64,000 nt of DNA from UBA964 sp031382085 (GTDB taxonomy: Bacteria; Pseudomonadota; Gammaproteobacteria; Steroidobacterales; Steroidobacteraceae). Position numbers and translations under genes: made by a program. The notes under the pieces were generated by a model, which was given only the letters and a program-made list of their open reading frames with translations, did no database searches and had not been told where the DNA came from. Positions 16,136 to 24,055 of the stretch are shown here, one piece after another. The DNA is taken from positions 1 through 64,000 of the forward strand of contig JANMYM010000024.1 of NCBI GenBank assembly GCA_031382085.1. Direction: 5' to 3'. Numbering within the stretch: position 1 is the first letter of the stretch; each line of letters begins with the position of its first letter.

Positions 16136-19100
16136 ATGCCTGACACCCGCCATTTGCTCGGCCTGTTGTTTCTGTTCGCAAGCGCTGCGAGCTACGCCAG
16201 TGAAAAGCCGCATGCGGTCCCTCGCGACTATGCCGCCGCCGGCGCGCTCACGGCTAACGCTCCTGAAAACCAGGATGCCGGTGCGGCTCTCGACAAGAGT
16301 CGCGGCTGTCTGTCCTGCCACACGGCAACCGAGCAGGCGACGATGCATGCGAGCAAGGCGGTCGTGCTCGGCTGCAGCGACTGCCATGGCGGCAATGCCA
16401 GAGAACTCTGGCTCGGTGGTTCGCAGCAGCTCGCCATGGCCGCGCGTAACAGCGACCCCGAATTTCGGCGCGTCCGGGATGCAGCTCATGTGCTGCCGCG
16501 CTTCGCGCGTGAATGGGGCTATACGGAGACCGGACGCGCTAACAGCGCCACACCCGAGCGCAGCTACACACTGCTGAATCGCGAAGCACCCGAATTCATC
16601 CGCTTCATCAATCCCGGTGATCTGCGCGTCGCGCGCGAGACCTGCGGATCCTGCCACTTGCCGATTGTGGAAGCCGCTGAGCGCAGCCTGATGGCGACCA
16701 GCGCGATGTTCTGGCAAGGCGCCGCGTATAACAACGGATTACTGCCGTTCAAGAGCGCGATCATCGGCGAGGCATACACGCGTGAGGGCGCAGCAGCCGC
16801 ATTGCGTGGGCCACCGATCTCGGCCGAAGACGCTGAAAAACATGGCATCGTCAGCACCCTCGCGCCACTGCCACGCTGGGAGAATCTCGCGCCCGCTGAC
16901 GTGTTTCGGGTATTCGAGCGCGGCGGCCGCAACATCCTCAACACCTTTCCCGAGGTCGCATTGCCGAATGTGTCAGGGCAGCTGCAACGCCTCGAGGAGC
17001 CGGGACGCCCGGACATCAGGCAGAGCGCGCGCGGCCCGGGCACGGGTGCGCGCATCGCGGTGCCGGTTCTCAATATTCACAAGACGCGGCTCAATGATCC
17101 GTTGATGTGGTTCCTCGGCACCAATGATCAACCGGGGGACTATCGTTCGTCGGGCTGCAGCAGCTGCCATGTGGTCTATGCTAACGATCGCGATCCTCTG
17201 CACTCGGGGCCGTACGCGGCGTTCGGGCACACTGGCACGACGCAGACCGCTGACCCGACAATTCCGCGTGATGAACCAGGCCACCCGCTACAGCATACGT
17301 TCACGCGCGCCATTCCGACCAGCCAATGCATGGTATGCCACATGCATCAGCCGAACATGTTCATGAACAGCATGCTCGGCTACACCATGTGGGACTACGA
17401 ATCCGATGCGCCGCTGATGTGGCCGAAGCAGCAGCAGTTCCCTTCGGCCGAGCAGATGCGCAGCGTGTTAGATCGAAATCCGGAAGGGGCGGCACCGCGC
17501 GGTCTGTGGGCCGATCTCGAGTTCCTGAAAAACGTCTGGACCGACGTCAACCCGAAGGCCAGGGACACGCAGTTCGCGGACTATCACGGTCACGGCTGGA
17601 ATTTCCGTGCGGTGTACAAGCGCGATCGTCGCGGCAATCTGCTCGATGCGATCGGCAATCGGGTCGCCTACGATGATCCCGAAAAATTTACCAAGGCCGT
17701 GCATCTTTCCTCGGTGCACGTCGACGTTGGCATGCAATGCGTCGATTGCCATTTCGCACAGGACAATCATGGCAACGGTCATATCTATGGCGAGGTCGGT
17801 GCCGCGGTGGAAATCGACTGCCGGGACTGCCACGGGACGGCGACCGCGCTGCCGACACTGCGGACCTCCGGGCCGGCGGCGGGACCTAACGGCCTGAACC
17901 TCGCGGCGCTGCGCAATCCCGATGGCCGCAAACGCTTTGAATGGCTGGATGGCAGGCTGCTGCAGCGCTCGGTGCTGAATCCGCGGCTGGAATGGGTTGT
18001 AAAACTGGTGCGGCACAGCGTCACGCCGGGCGATCCGGACTACAACCCGAAGGCTGCCCGCGCCAAGCTGATGTCGCGCGATCCACAATCGCAGCGCTGG
18101 GGGTCGCCCGCGCCGGCCGCCATGCTCGCGCACAGCGACGACAACATGGAGTGCTATGCCTGCCACACGTCCTGGACTAACAGCTGCGGTGGCTGTCATC
18201 TGCCGATCGAGGCCAACTGGAAAACTGCGCGACATCGCTACGAAGGCGGCGAGACACGCAATTATGCGACCTACAATCCGCAGGTGGCGCGCGACGAGAT
18301 CTTCATGCTCGGGCGTCGCGGCCCCACCGACGGCGGCAAGATCGCGCCGGTGCGTTCATCGTCGGCGCTGGTGCTTTCCTCGACTAACGCCAATCGTGAG
18401 AAAATCTACGTGCAGCAGCCACCCGTTTCGTCAGCCGGCTACAGCTCGCAGGCGATGAACGCCCACTATCCGCACACCGAGCGCAAAGTCGAAACCAAGA
18501 CCTGCAGCGATTGCCATCTCGCCAGGAACGGTGACAACAATGCGATCCTGGCGCAGACCCTGGGGCAGGGAACACAATTCATCAATTTCGTGGGCTACAA
18601 CGCCTACGTGGGCACCGAGCGCAACATTGCCGCCGTGCAGGTCACCGAGTGGGACGAGCCACAGGCTGTGATCGGCAGCTATCTGCAGCGCTACGCGTAC
18701 CCGCAGTGGTGGCAGGAGCACCAGTCACGCGGCAGGAAACTGCAGCATGCAGTCGACATCAGTGCCGGACCGGCGGGCTGCGTGCAGTTGCGCGGCGAGT
18801 ACCTGTATGCCGCGGAGGGGCCGCGCGGATTCCGGGTGTACGACGTTGCCTCGGTGGCTAACAAAGGCGTCAGTCAGAAAATTATTTCCGCGCCGTTCTC
18901 GCCGCTCGGCCAGAGTGTAGCGATCGCATCACGCAACGCAACCTGTGTCGCGCTTGCGACCACGCAGCCTGTGGCGCCGGCGAAGTGGCAGCCGCGCAAT
19001 CTCGAACAGCCCATCAAGGCGATCTACAGCTACGCGGTCATCAGCGATGCAGTCGAAGGACTGATACTGGTTGACATCAACACGCTGCAGGACGGCGAAT

Positions 19101-19894
19101 TCCGCAACAACTTCCTGAAGCGTGCGGTGACCTGGAATCCAGGCGGCGCGCTCAGCGGCGCGCGTCACGTGACAGTGGCCGGTGATTTTGCCTATGTCGC
19201 AACGCCGCGCGGCATTGTCGTTGTCGATCTGGCCAACCCCTTGCAACCGCTGCTGATCGCCAGTGTCCCGCTGGACGATGCCCGCGCCAGCATGCAGCAG
19301 TTCCGGTACTTGTTTGTCACCGACCGAAACGGGCTTGCAGTAATAGACGTCACCGATCCGCGCCGGGCGCGGGTCGTCGACGGCGCTCACGTGCCGCTGA
19401 AGTCCGCGTATAAGCTGTTCGTGTCGCGTACCTATGCATACGTGGCCAACGGCGCTGAGGGACTGGCCATCATCGACGTGGAAAAGCCGACGCAACCCCG
19501 GCTCTATCAGCGCTGGAATGCGGGCGGCGCACTGCGCGACGCGCGGGATGTGATCGTTGCGACCACCAACGCCTCGCTGTTCGCGTACGTCGCTGACGGC
19601 GGCGGCGGCCTCAAGGTGGTGCAACTAACAAGCCCGGAGTCGCAACCCAATTTCTATGGCTTTGCGCCCGAGCCCAGGCCCGAACTCATCGCGCAGTACG
19701 CCACGCGCGGCGCGGCGCTGTCGTTGTCCCGGCCGCTGGAACGCGACCGCGCGGTAGACGAAACCGGCGGCCAGATCAGCGTATTCGGGCGGCGTGGCGC
19801 CCGACCATTCACATTGCCGGAGATGCAGCGCATGTACCTGAACAGCGCAGGACAGCCGTGGTTCGTCGATGACCTGACAGGAGCCGCTCCATGA
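16136..19894 (+). CDS. Large decahaem cytochrome c with C-terminal LVIVD repeats
   Basis: A 1252-residue exported protein with signal peptide (about 1-22, SAASYAS). Ten CXXCH motifs lie between about residues 58 and 791 (CLSCH, CSDCH, CGSCH, CSSCH, CMVCH, CVDCH, CRDCH, CYACH, CGGCH, CSDCH), unevenly spaced with long haem-free inserts. Residues about 880-1190 form LVIVD-type beta-propeller repeats, for example AYVANGAEGLAIIDVEKP and YVATPRGIVVVDLANP, which in other proteins act at the cell surface or in binding. There is no lipobox. It is likely the terminal or substrate-facing cytochrome of the operon. Its stop overlaps the next start (ATGA). Confidence 0.85.
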   Translation: MPDTRHLLGLLFLFASAASYASEKPHAVPRDYAAAGALTANAPENQDAGAALDKSRGCLSCHTATEQATMHASKAVVLGCSDCHGGNARELWLGGSQQLAMAARNSDPEFRRVRDAAHVLPRFAREWGYTETGRANSATPERSYTLLNREAPEFIRFINPGDLRVARETCGSCHLPIVEAAERSLMATSAMFWQGAAYNNGLLPFKSAIIGEAYTREGAAAALRGPPISAEDAEKHGIVSTLAPLPRWENLAPADVFRVFERGGRNILNTFPEVALPNVSGQLQRLEEPGRPDIRQSARGPGTGARIAVPVLNIHKTRLNDPLMWFLGTNDQPGDYRSSGCSSCHVVYANDRDPLHSGPYAAFGHTGTTQTADPTIPRDEPGHPLQHTFTRAIPTSQCMVCHMHQPNMFMNSMLGYTMWDYESDAPLMWPKQQQFPSAEQMRSVLDRNPEGAAPRGLWADLEFLKNVWTDVNPKARDTQFADYHGHGWNFRAVYKRDRRGNLLDAIGNRVAYDDPEKFTKAVHLSSVHVDVGMQCVDCHFAQDNHGNGHIYGEVGAAVEIDCRDCHGTATALPTLRTSGPAAGPNGLNLAALRNPDGRKRFEWLDGRLLQRSVLNPRLEWVVKLVRHSVTPGDPDYNPKAARAKLMSRDPQSQRWGSPAPAAMLAHSDDNMECYACHTSWTNSCGGCHLPIEANWKTARHRYEGGETRNYATYNPQVARDEIFMLGRRGPTDGGKIAPVRSSSALVLSSTNANREKIYVQQPPVSSAGYSSQAMNAHYPHTERKVETKTCSDCHLARNGDNNAILAQTLGQGTQFINFVGYNAYVGTERNIAAVQVTEWDEPQAVIGSYLQRYAYPQWWQEHQSRGRKLQHAVDISAGPAGCVQLRGEYLYAAEGPRGFRVYDVASVANKGVSQKIISAPFSPLGQSVAIASRNATCVALATTQPVAPAKWQPRNLEQPIKAIYSYAVISDAVEGLILVDINTLQDGEFRNNFLKRAVTWNPGGALSGARHVTVAGDFAYVATPRGIVVVDLANPLQPLLIASVPLDDARASMQQFRYLFVTDRNGLAVIDVTDPRRARVVDGAHVPLKSAYKLFVSRTYAYVANGAEGLAIIDVEKPTQPRLYQRWNAGGALRDARDVIVATTNASLFAYVADGGGGLKVVQLTSPESQPNFYGFAPEPRPELIAQYATRGAALSLSRPLERDRAVDETGGQISVFGRRGARPFTLPEMQRMYLNSAGQPWFVDDLTGAAP

Positions 19895-21144
19895 AGCGCT
19901 GGACCGTCGGAATGCTGTGCATGATCGGGTTCGGCGCGGTGTTTGGGGTCGCCCATGCAGAAAGGCTGGGCGTCGCAAGCTGCGCGCAAAGTTTCTGCCA
20001 TGGCTCCGCGAAACCGCTCACCGCCACGCACGTGCAGCAGAACGAGTACATCACCTGGCTGAACTTTGATCCGCACGCCAGGGCCTATGCGACGTTGCGC
20101 AATGCCAAGTCGCGCGTCATCGCGACACGGCTCGGGCTCGGAGCCGCCTATGAGGAGAAAGTCTGTCTCGACTGCCACACCGATTACGTGCGCCGGGCTG
20201 ATCGCGGGCCGAAATTGCAGATCGACGATGGCATCGGTTGCGAAGCCTGTCATGGCTCCGCGTCAAACTGGATCGCGCCACATCACGCCGGCGCCGACAA
20301 GTCGCATGCATCTAACATTGCGCACGGTCTGGTAGCGCTAGATCGGCCCGAGACGCGCGCCGAAGTCTGTATGAACTGTCACGTTGGCAGCCGTTCGCGT
20401 TTTGCGAGCCACACCATGATGGCCGCTGGACATCCGCGCCTTTCATTCGAGCTCGACACCTTCACGGAGATCTGGCGCACCAGCGGGGGTCGTGAGCACT
20501 ATCGACGCAACAGCGACACCGCCAACGGTACCCGCACCTGGCTTCTCGGCCTGGTCAAAACCGCCACTCTGCGCCTCGATCTGATTGCTGCGCACGGGAA
20601 GGGCGAGGGCGCCATGCCGGAATTCGCTGTCTACAACTGTTACGCATGCCACCGGCAGATGCGTGTCGAAGCCTGGGCCGGCCCGCAAGCTGACGACCTT
20701 GCGCCAGGCAGCCTGCGTTTCGATGACAGCGCGCTGCGCGTGCTGATCGCGGCATTCGACGGCGCAAAAAGACCGATCGCCCAGCAGCTGCGCGCTGCGA
20801 CGCGCCAGTGGCAGAAGTCGTTGAACAATGCGCAACAGCTTGCAACCGCGCAGCAGAACCTGCGGCGCGTGTTAGCTGCGGGCAGCAGCGAAATTACCGG
20901 AATGAATTTTGTGGCAGTGCAGTCCAGGGCGATGCTCGAATCGCTGGTTGCAGCGGCGCAGCGTGGCGAGTTCCCGGACTACGCGTCGGCGGAGCAGGCG
21001 GCAATGGCGATGGTGCTGCTCATGGCGGATTCCGGCCCCGACACCAGGCGCCGGCCTGATGTCGACAAGCTGTTCCGCGCGCTCGAGGATGACAGTCGCT
21101 TTGATCCGAAGGTGTTTCGCAACGTTGGCGCCGTCACCAGGTAG
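19891..21144 (+). CDS. Cytochrome c554-like multihaem protein
   Basis: A 417-residue periplasmic protein with signal peptide (about 1-23, GVAHA). It carries four CXXCH motifs (CLDCH near 92, CEACH, CMNCH, CYACH near 250) plus an N-terminal CAQSFCH near residue 31, a CX4CH variant that could hold a fifth haem. The spacing and the GHPRLSFEL block resemble the cytochrome c554 family of haem proteins that shuttle electrons. The C-terminal 150 residues are helical and haem-free. It is the last gene of the operon and probably a soluble carrier between the larger cytochromes. Confidence 0.75.
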   Translation: MKRWTVGMLCMIGFGAVFGVAHAERLGVASCAQSFCHGSAKPLTATHVQQNEYITWLNFDPHARAYATLRNAKSRVIATRLGLGAAYEEKVCLDCHTDYVRRADRGPKLQIDDGIGCEACHGSASNWIAPHHAGADKSHASNIAHGLVALDRPETRAEVCMNCHVGSRSRFASHTMMAAGHPRLSFELDTFTEIWRTSGGREHYRRNSDTANGTRTWLLGLVKTATLRLDLIAAHGKGEGAMPEFAVYNCYACHRQMRVEAWAGPQADDLAPGSLRFDDSALRVLIAAFDGAKRPIAQQLRAATRQWQKSLNNAQQLATAQQNLRRVLAAGSSEITGMNFVAVQSRAMLESLVAAAQRGEFPDYASAEQAAMAMVLLMADSGPDTRRRPDVDKLFRALEDDSRFDPKVFRNVGAVTR

Positions 21145-21173
21145 TCAGCGCTCAGTGCCGCGGCGCAGCGGTG

Positions 21174-21563
21174 TTAGGCGTCACTGGCTGCAAAATTGAG
21201 CTCAACGCCATTACCGGCCGGATCCTGCACAAAGAGCTGCACGATGTCCGTGCCCGGCACCAGCGTGCGCCGATAACTCACGCCGGTGCGGCGAAAGTGT
21301 GCTTCAAAATCCGCGAGACCGGAGCAACTGAAGGCGACATGATCGAAGCTGCCGTGCCGGGTGTGTCCGGCGCCGGGAGCATCGGACGCCTCCACCAGGT
21401 GCAGGACCGCCAGGTCCCCGAGATACAGCCAGTAGCCAGCGAAGTTGAAGGCCGGTTGAGGTCCGACTCGCAAGCCGACCACCGCAACGTAGAAGTCGCG
21501 CAGCTTGCCGACCAGTTCGCGGTCGGCGCGCAGGTTGAAGTGATTGAAGAACAGTGCGGGCAT
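21174..21563 (-). CDS. VOC (glyoxalase/bleomycin-resistance) family protein
   Basis: A 129-residue single-domain vicinal-oxygen-chelate protein. The N-terminal NHFNLRA strand, central FDHVAFSCSG and C-terminal DPAGNGVELNF are the standard features of the fold, and metal-ligand candidates are the His near 8, His in FDHVAF and Glu in VELNF. The substrate cannot be inferred. The gene converges on the cytochrome operon, 29 bp away, and its TAA stop lies within a GTTAG motif. Confidence 0.85.
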   Translation of the reverse strand: MPALFFNHFNLRADRELVGKLRDFYVAVVGLRVGPQPAFNFAGYWLYLGDLAVLHLVEASDAPGAGHTRHGSFDHVAFSCSGLADFEAHFRRTGVSYRRTLVPGTDIVQLFVQDPAGNGVELNFAASDA

Positions 21564-21577
21564 CTGTTGCTGCCTTG

Positions 21578-22024
21578 TTAGCCTGGTATGTCGGGTTCGA
21601 CGAGGTTAGCCAGCTGGAGCAGGGATTCCTGCCAACCGAGATAACACATTTCGGTTGGGATAACTTCCGGTATGCCCGATTGGACGATCGACACTTCGGT
21701 GCCGCACGAAACCTGGCGCAGCGACACGGTTACTTCCATCTCGCCAGGCAGGTTGGGATCATCGAACTTATCCGTATAGCGGAGCAGTTTGCCGGGCACC
21801 AGTTCGCGATATTCTCCGCCAAACGAATGGCCGTGGCCGGTCGAAAAATTGCTGAACGACATCCGGAAGCTGCCGCCGACCCTGGGATCCAGATGGTGCA
21901 CTTTGCAGGTGAATCCGTAGGGCGGCAGCCATTTTGACATGGCATCGGCATCCAGGAAGGCGCGAAATATCTTGTCCGGTTTGGCGCGCAGTACGCGATG
22001 CAGTTGGACGTGTCCCGTGGGCAT
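21578..22024 (-). CDS. SRPBCC/AHSA1-family protein
   Basis: A 148-residue protein beginning MPTGHVQLHRVLRAKP. The typical START-like pattern is present: RVLRAKPDKIFRAFLD, then WLPPYGFTC, VGGSFRMSF, GEYRELVPGKLLRYTDKF and a C-terminal GWQESLLQLANLVE helix. Such proteins bind hydrophobic ligands or act as Aha1-like co-chaperones; no specific role is visible. A frame start 27 codons upstream exists but adds residues that do not fit the family. It is followed 14 bp later by the VOC gene, so the two are probably co-transcribed. Confidence 0.8.
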   Translation of the reverse strand: MPTGHVQLHRVLRAKPDKIFRAFLDADAMSKWLPPYGFTCKVHHLDPRVGGSFRMSFSNFSTGHGHSFGGEYRELVPGKLLRYTDKFDDPNLPGEMEVTVSLRQVSCGTEVSIVQSGIPEVIPTEMCYLGWQESLLQLANLVEPDIPG

Positions 22025-22114
22025 TCCTTGTCTCCGGTTGATTTGTGCGCAGTTTATGACGTGTGGACAATTCGATAATAGGAATAGCCCGTTGAGACTG
22101 CGCAACTTAGACTT

Positions 22115-22489
22115 CTAAGTCGCGAGCTTGGCAATCAGCGCTCCAATTATTGTGCCAGTTACAACAGCAGAAGGGAGCATGTACTTGGCGTGCATCAGTA
22201 ACTTTGAGTCTTTGGATAGAACCACAACAGTTGCGGTCAGAAGCCCATAGAGCGCACCGTATCCGGCCGATGCGGCCCAAGACGTTTGCAGTGTGATGGA
22301 TTGAGCGACCATCAGTGCCACGAGAACGCCCCGCATAGTACTGGCTGCGATGACGTTACCCTTGAACGGAACGTGCTTGTCGAAGTAGATCGGTAGCGCG
22401 CCCAGGCAACAAACCACCGAGCCAATGACAAGTGAAAGAGGCAGGTTTGCTGACATGTCGCCTTGGAGTCCCGGTGACCGCTCGCCCAT
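22115..22489 (-). CDS. Small multi-pass membrane protein, unknown function
   Basis: A 124-residue hydrophobic protein with about four predicted membrane helices (roughly 15-32, 48-66, 72-90 and 105-122) and no recognisable family. An alternative ATG lies at 22456. Base composition is more AT-rich than in neighbouring housekeeping genes, and it sits next to a toxin-antitoxin pair with cassette-like borders, so it may have been acquired with them. Confidence 0.55.
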   Translation of the reverse strand: MGERSPGLQGDMSANLPLSLVIGSVVCCLGALPIYFDKHVPFKGNVIAASTMRGVLVALMVAQSITLQTSWAASAGYGALYGLLTATVVVLSKDSKLLMHAKYMLPSAVVTGTIIGALIAKLAT

Positions 22490-22516
22490 TCGCCAATTAT
22501 GCTACCGGGGCCGCAA

Positions 22517-22537
22517 GCGGTGCAGCGGATTGTTAGA
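22517..22537 (-). other. Half attC-like sequence after the toxin gene
   Basis: Read on the minus strand, the bases right after the toxin stop are GTCTAACAATCCGCTGCACC. GTCTAAC fits the integron simple-site consensus RYYYAAC, and the following bases resemble the L'' arm of attC sites. The matching second arm ending in GTTRRRY was not found within about 100 bp, so at best this is a truncated attC. Confidence 0.3.
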
Positions 22538-22539
22538 CA

Positions 22540-22881
22540 TCAAACCGCTAACATGAGTTTGAGGCCGTCATTTACTTTGCGCATCGTGTCGGAATCTAGC
22601 GTGCGCATCCGTTGTCTGAAGAGTGCCCGATCCACGGTAAGTATCTGAGAAACGTTGACCACTGATGGCTTGGGCAGACCGGAATCAGATTTCCCGATTC
22701 GTACATTGCCTGGGGCATCTGCCAGCGCGAGGTTCGACGTAACTACCGCGACCACAACGGTTTTAATTCCACTGCTATTGAATAGATTGGATTGCACGAT
22801 TAGCACCGGTCGGCGAAATCCTGGACCTGATCCGGTTGGTGGCGGCAAATCCGCCCACCATACTTCACCACGTGTCATCAA
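22540..22881 (-). CDS. PemK/MazF-family endoribonuclease toxin
   Basis: A 113-residue protein with the MazF/PemK opening (TRGEVWWADLPPPTGSGPG, then RRPVLIVQSNLFN) and the TVVVAVVTSNL and SVVNVSQILTVDR strands. The family cleaves mRNA, usually at short ribosome-accessible motifs. It overlaps the upstream antitoxin gene by 17 bp, the usual arrangement for translational coupling. The few C-terminal residues (LKLMLAV) are intact, so it looks functional. Confidence 0.88.
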   Translation of the reverse strand: MMTRGEVWWADLPPPTGSGPGFRRPVLIVQSNLFNSSGIKTVVVAVVTSNLALADAPGNVRIGKSDSGLPKPSVVNVSQILTVDRALFRQRMRTLDSDTMRKVNDGLKLMLAV

Positions 22882-23101
22882 CTATCGCTTGAGACTGAGC
22901 GCGAGCAAATGATCGATCTAAGCTGGAGTCTTCCTTACTGTAGATGGCGTTCAATTTAGCAGTAACCGCCGCAGCGCCCCGTTCGCTTAGGTACGCCGCC
23001 AATGCATCTGAATAGAGCTGGCTACGAGACAATTTCAGTTGCTGTGCCAGATGTTCTCCGGCTTCAAATACCTCGTCCGGCACTGAGATGGCGATCTTCA
23101 T
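22865..23101 (-). CDS. Antitoxin, ribbon-helix-helix (MazE-like)
   Basis: A 78-residue protein with an N-terminal RHH DNA-binding motif (MKIAISVPDEVFEAGEHLA...LSRSQLYSDAL) and an acidic C-terminal tail ending in DDTW that would wrap the toxin. It precedes and overlaps the PemK/MazF toxin. RHH antitoxins normally autorepress their promoter, which here would lie between 23101 and 23150. Confidence 0.85.
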   Translation of the reverse strand: MKIAISVPDEVFEAGEHLAQQLKLSRSQLYSDALAAYLSERGAAAVTAKLNAIYSKEDSSLDRSFARAQSQAIVDDTW

Positions 23102-23144
23102 ACCCGGATAGTATCACCAAGGTATGACCAATTTCAAGTTTGAC

Positions 23145-23151
23145 GCCTAAC
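23145..23151. other. GTTAGGC core, possible cassette 5' boundary
   Basis: On the minus strand GTTAGGC (consensus GTTRRRY, the integron R' box cut after the first G) stands 44 bp upstream of the antitoxin start. With the GTCTAAC sequence after the toxin it outlines a cassette-sized unit (about 600 bp) holding the toxin-antitoxin pair. GTTAG is common across the whole window, so this single match is weak on its own. Confidence 0.25.
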
Positions 23152-23430
23152 TACTATTTATGCGACTACACACTTCGCAATATTTGGCGTGGATTTACTC
23201 CTAACACTGCAACCCCAACCATAGAAATGCCGATCAAATTCAACATCAAACCGACGCTCCAGGCATTTCCAAATATTTAATATTTCCAAATACATTCTGC
23301 AAAAAGTTCGTCGCTGCCGAGCAGCGCCGTCGGTTACGCAACCACTCTGCGTTCGTAGCATCCCGCGAATTCTGTCGGAATTTCGCGCGCATGATCGCCG
23401 ACCACGCGAGCGAGGCCCTTACCAGCAGCG
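23151..23430. repeat. Direct repeat copy B (partner 141-440)
   Basis: This is the second copy of the segment at 141-440, same orientation, with the same order of blocks and a truncated version of the same minus-strand frame end. It fills most of the gene-free stretch 23102-23456 between the antitoxin and the rhombosortase-like gene. Divergence between copies suggests an old duplication or independent insertions of the same element family. Confidence 0.75.
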
Positions 23431-23456
23431 CCGAGCAGGAGATCGGTCACATCCTG

Positions 23457-24029
23457 TTAGTGATCTGGCTGCCGTTTCCGCGCGAGGTACAGGCCAACTA
23501 CAGCAACCACGCCGCCTGACGCCCCGTACAGGTGCGCATCCAGCACCACCGGCAAGCCGCCCGCGAAGCCCAGGTCGCCGGATATAGACTGCTCAAAAAT
23601 CAGTTTGCTGGTCAGCAGCGCTAACAAAATACCGCCGCGCCAGTCGCGCAAGCTCGCCAGTGCCAGGCCACCGGCCGCGATGACGCTATGCAGCACGCCG
23701 GAGGCGCCGGCATACCAACTGACCGCCGGCGACCCAAACCACAGGCCGGCATCGATGGCGATCATGCTGCCAAGGACGACGACCAGCCAGCCGCGCGCGC
23801 TCAGCGCATGGCCAACAAGCAGCACCAGTATCGCGGCGGCTGCCGCGTTGAGCAGCGCGTGCCGCACGCCGAGATGCACGACATGCGCGCTCAGCAGGCG
23901 CCACCACTCACCGCTGGCGAGGGCGCTGCGGTCATACCGGCCGTCGGCCTGTATCGCCTCGGGCAGCAGCAGCGGCAGCAGTAGCCCGGCAAGCACTAAC
24001 AACGCGACGACGAACAGGCGGCGATTCAT
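23457..24029 (-). CDS. Rhomboid-family intramembrane serine protease, rhombosortase-like
   Basis: A 190-residue protein with about six membrane helices. The rhomboid signature is visible: SAHVVHLGVRHALLN in the second helix, the nucleophile in WYAGASGVLHS, and the catalytic His in DAHLYGASGG. The short length and absence of extra domains fit rhombosortases, which process GlyGly-CTERM proteins; I found no GlyGly-CTERM tail in this window. It lies 26 bp behind the exported methyltransferase gene and is probably the last gene of that transcript. Confidence 0.75.
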   Translation of the reverse strand: MNRRLFVVALLVLAGLLLPLLLPEAIQADGRYDRSALASGEWWRLLSAHVVHLGVRHALLNAAAAAILVLLVGHALSARGWLVVVLGSMIAIDAGLWFGSPAVSWYAGASGVLHSVIAAGGLALASLRDWRGGILLALLTSKLIFEQSISGDLGFAGGLPVVLDAHLYGASGGVVAVVGLYLARKRQPDH

Positions 24030-24055
24030 GGGGCCTGCCCGCCGTCGCGCCGAGT

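Noticed and set aside
3007..21144. Classical MtrCAB or nitrite/sulfite reductase operon
   Set aside because: Neither the NrfA-type CXXCK haem, nor MtrA-like size, nor siroheme motifs are present; module composition differs.
22430..22540. Complete attC site
   Set aside because: Only the first arm is present; no GTTRRRY partner in the expected 60-140 bp.
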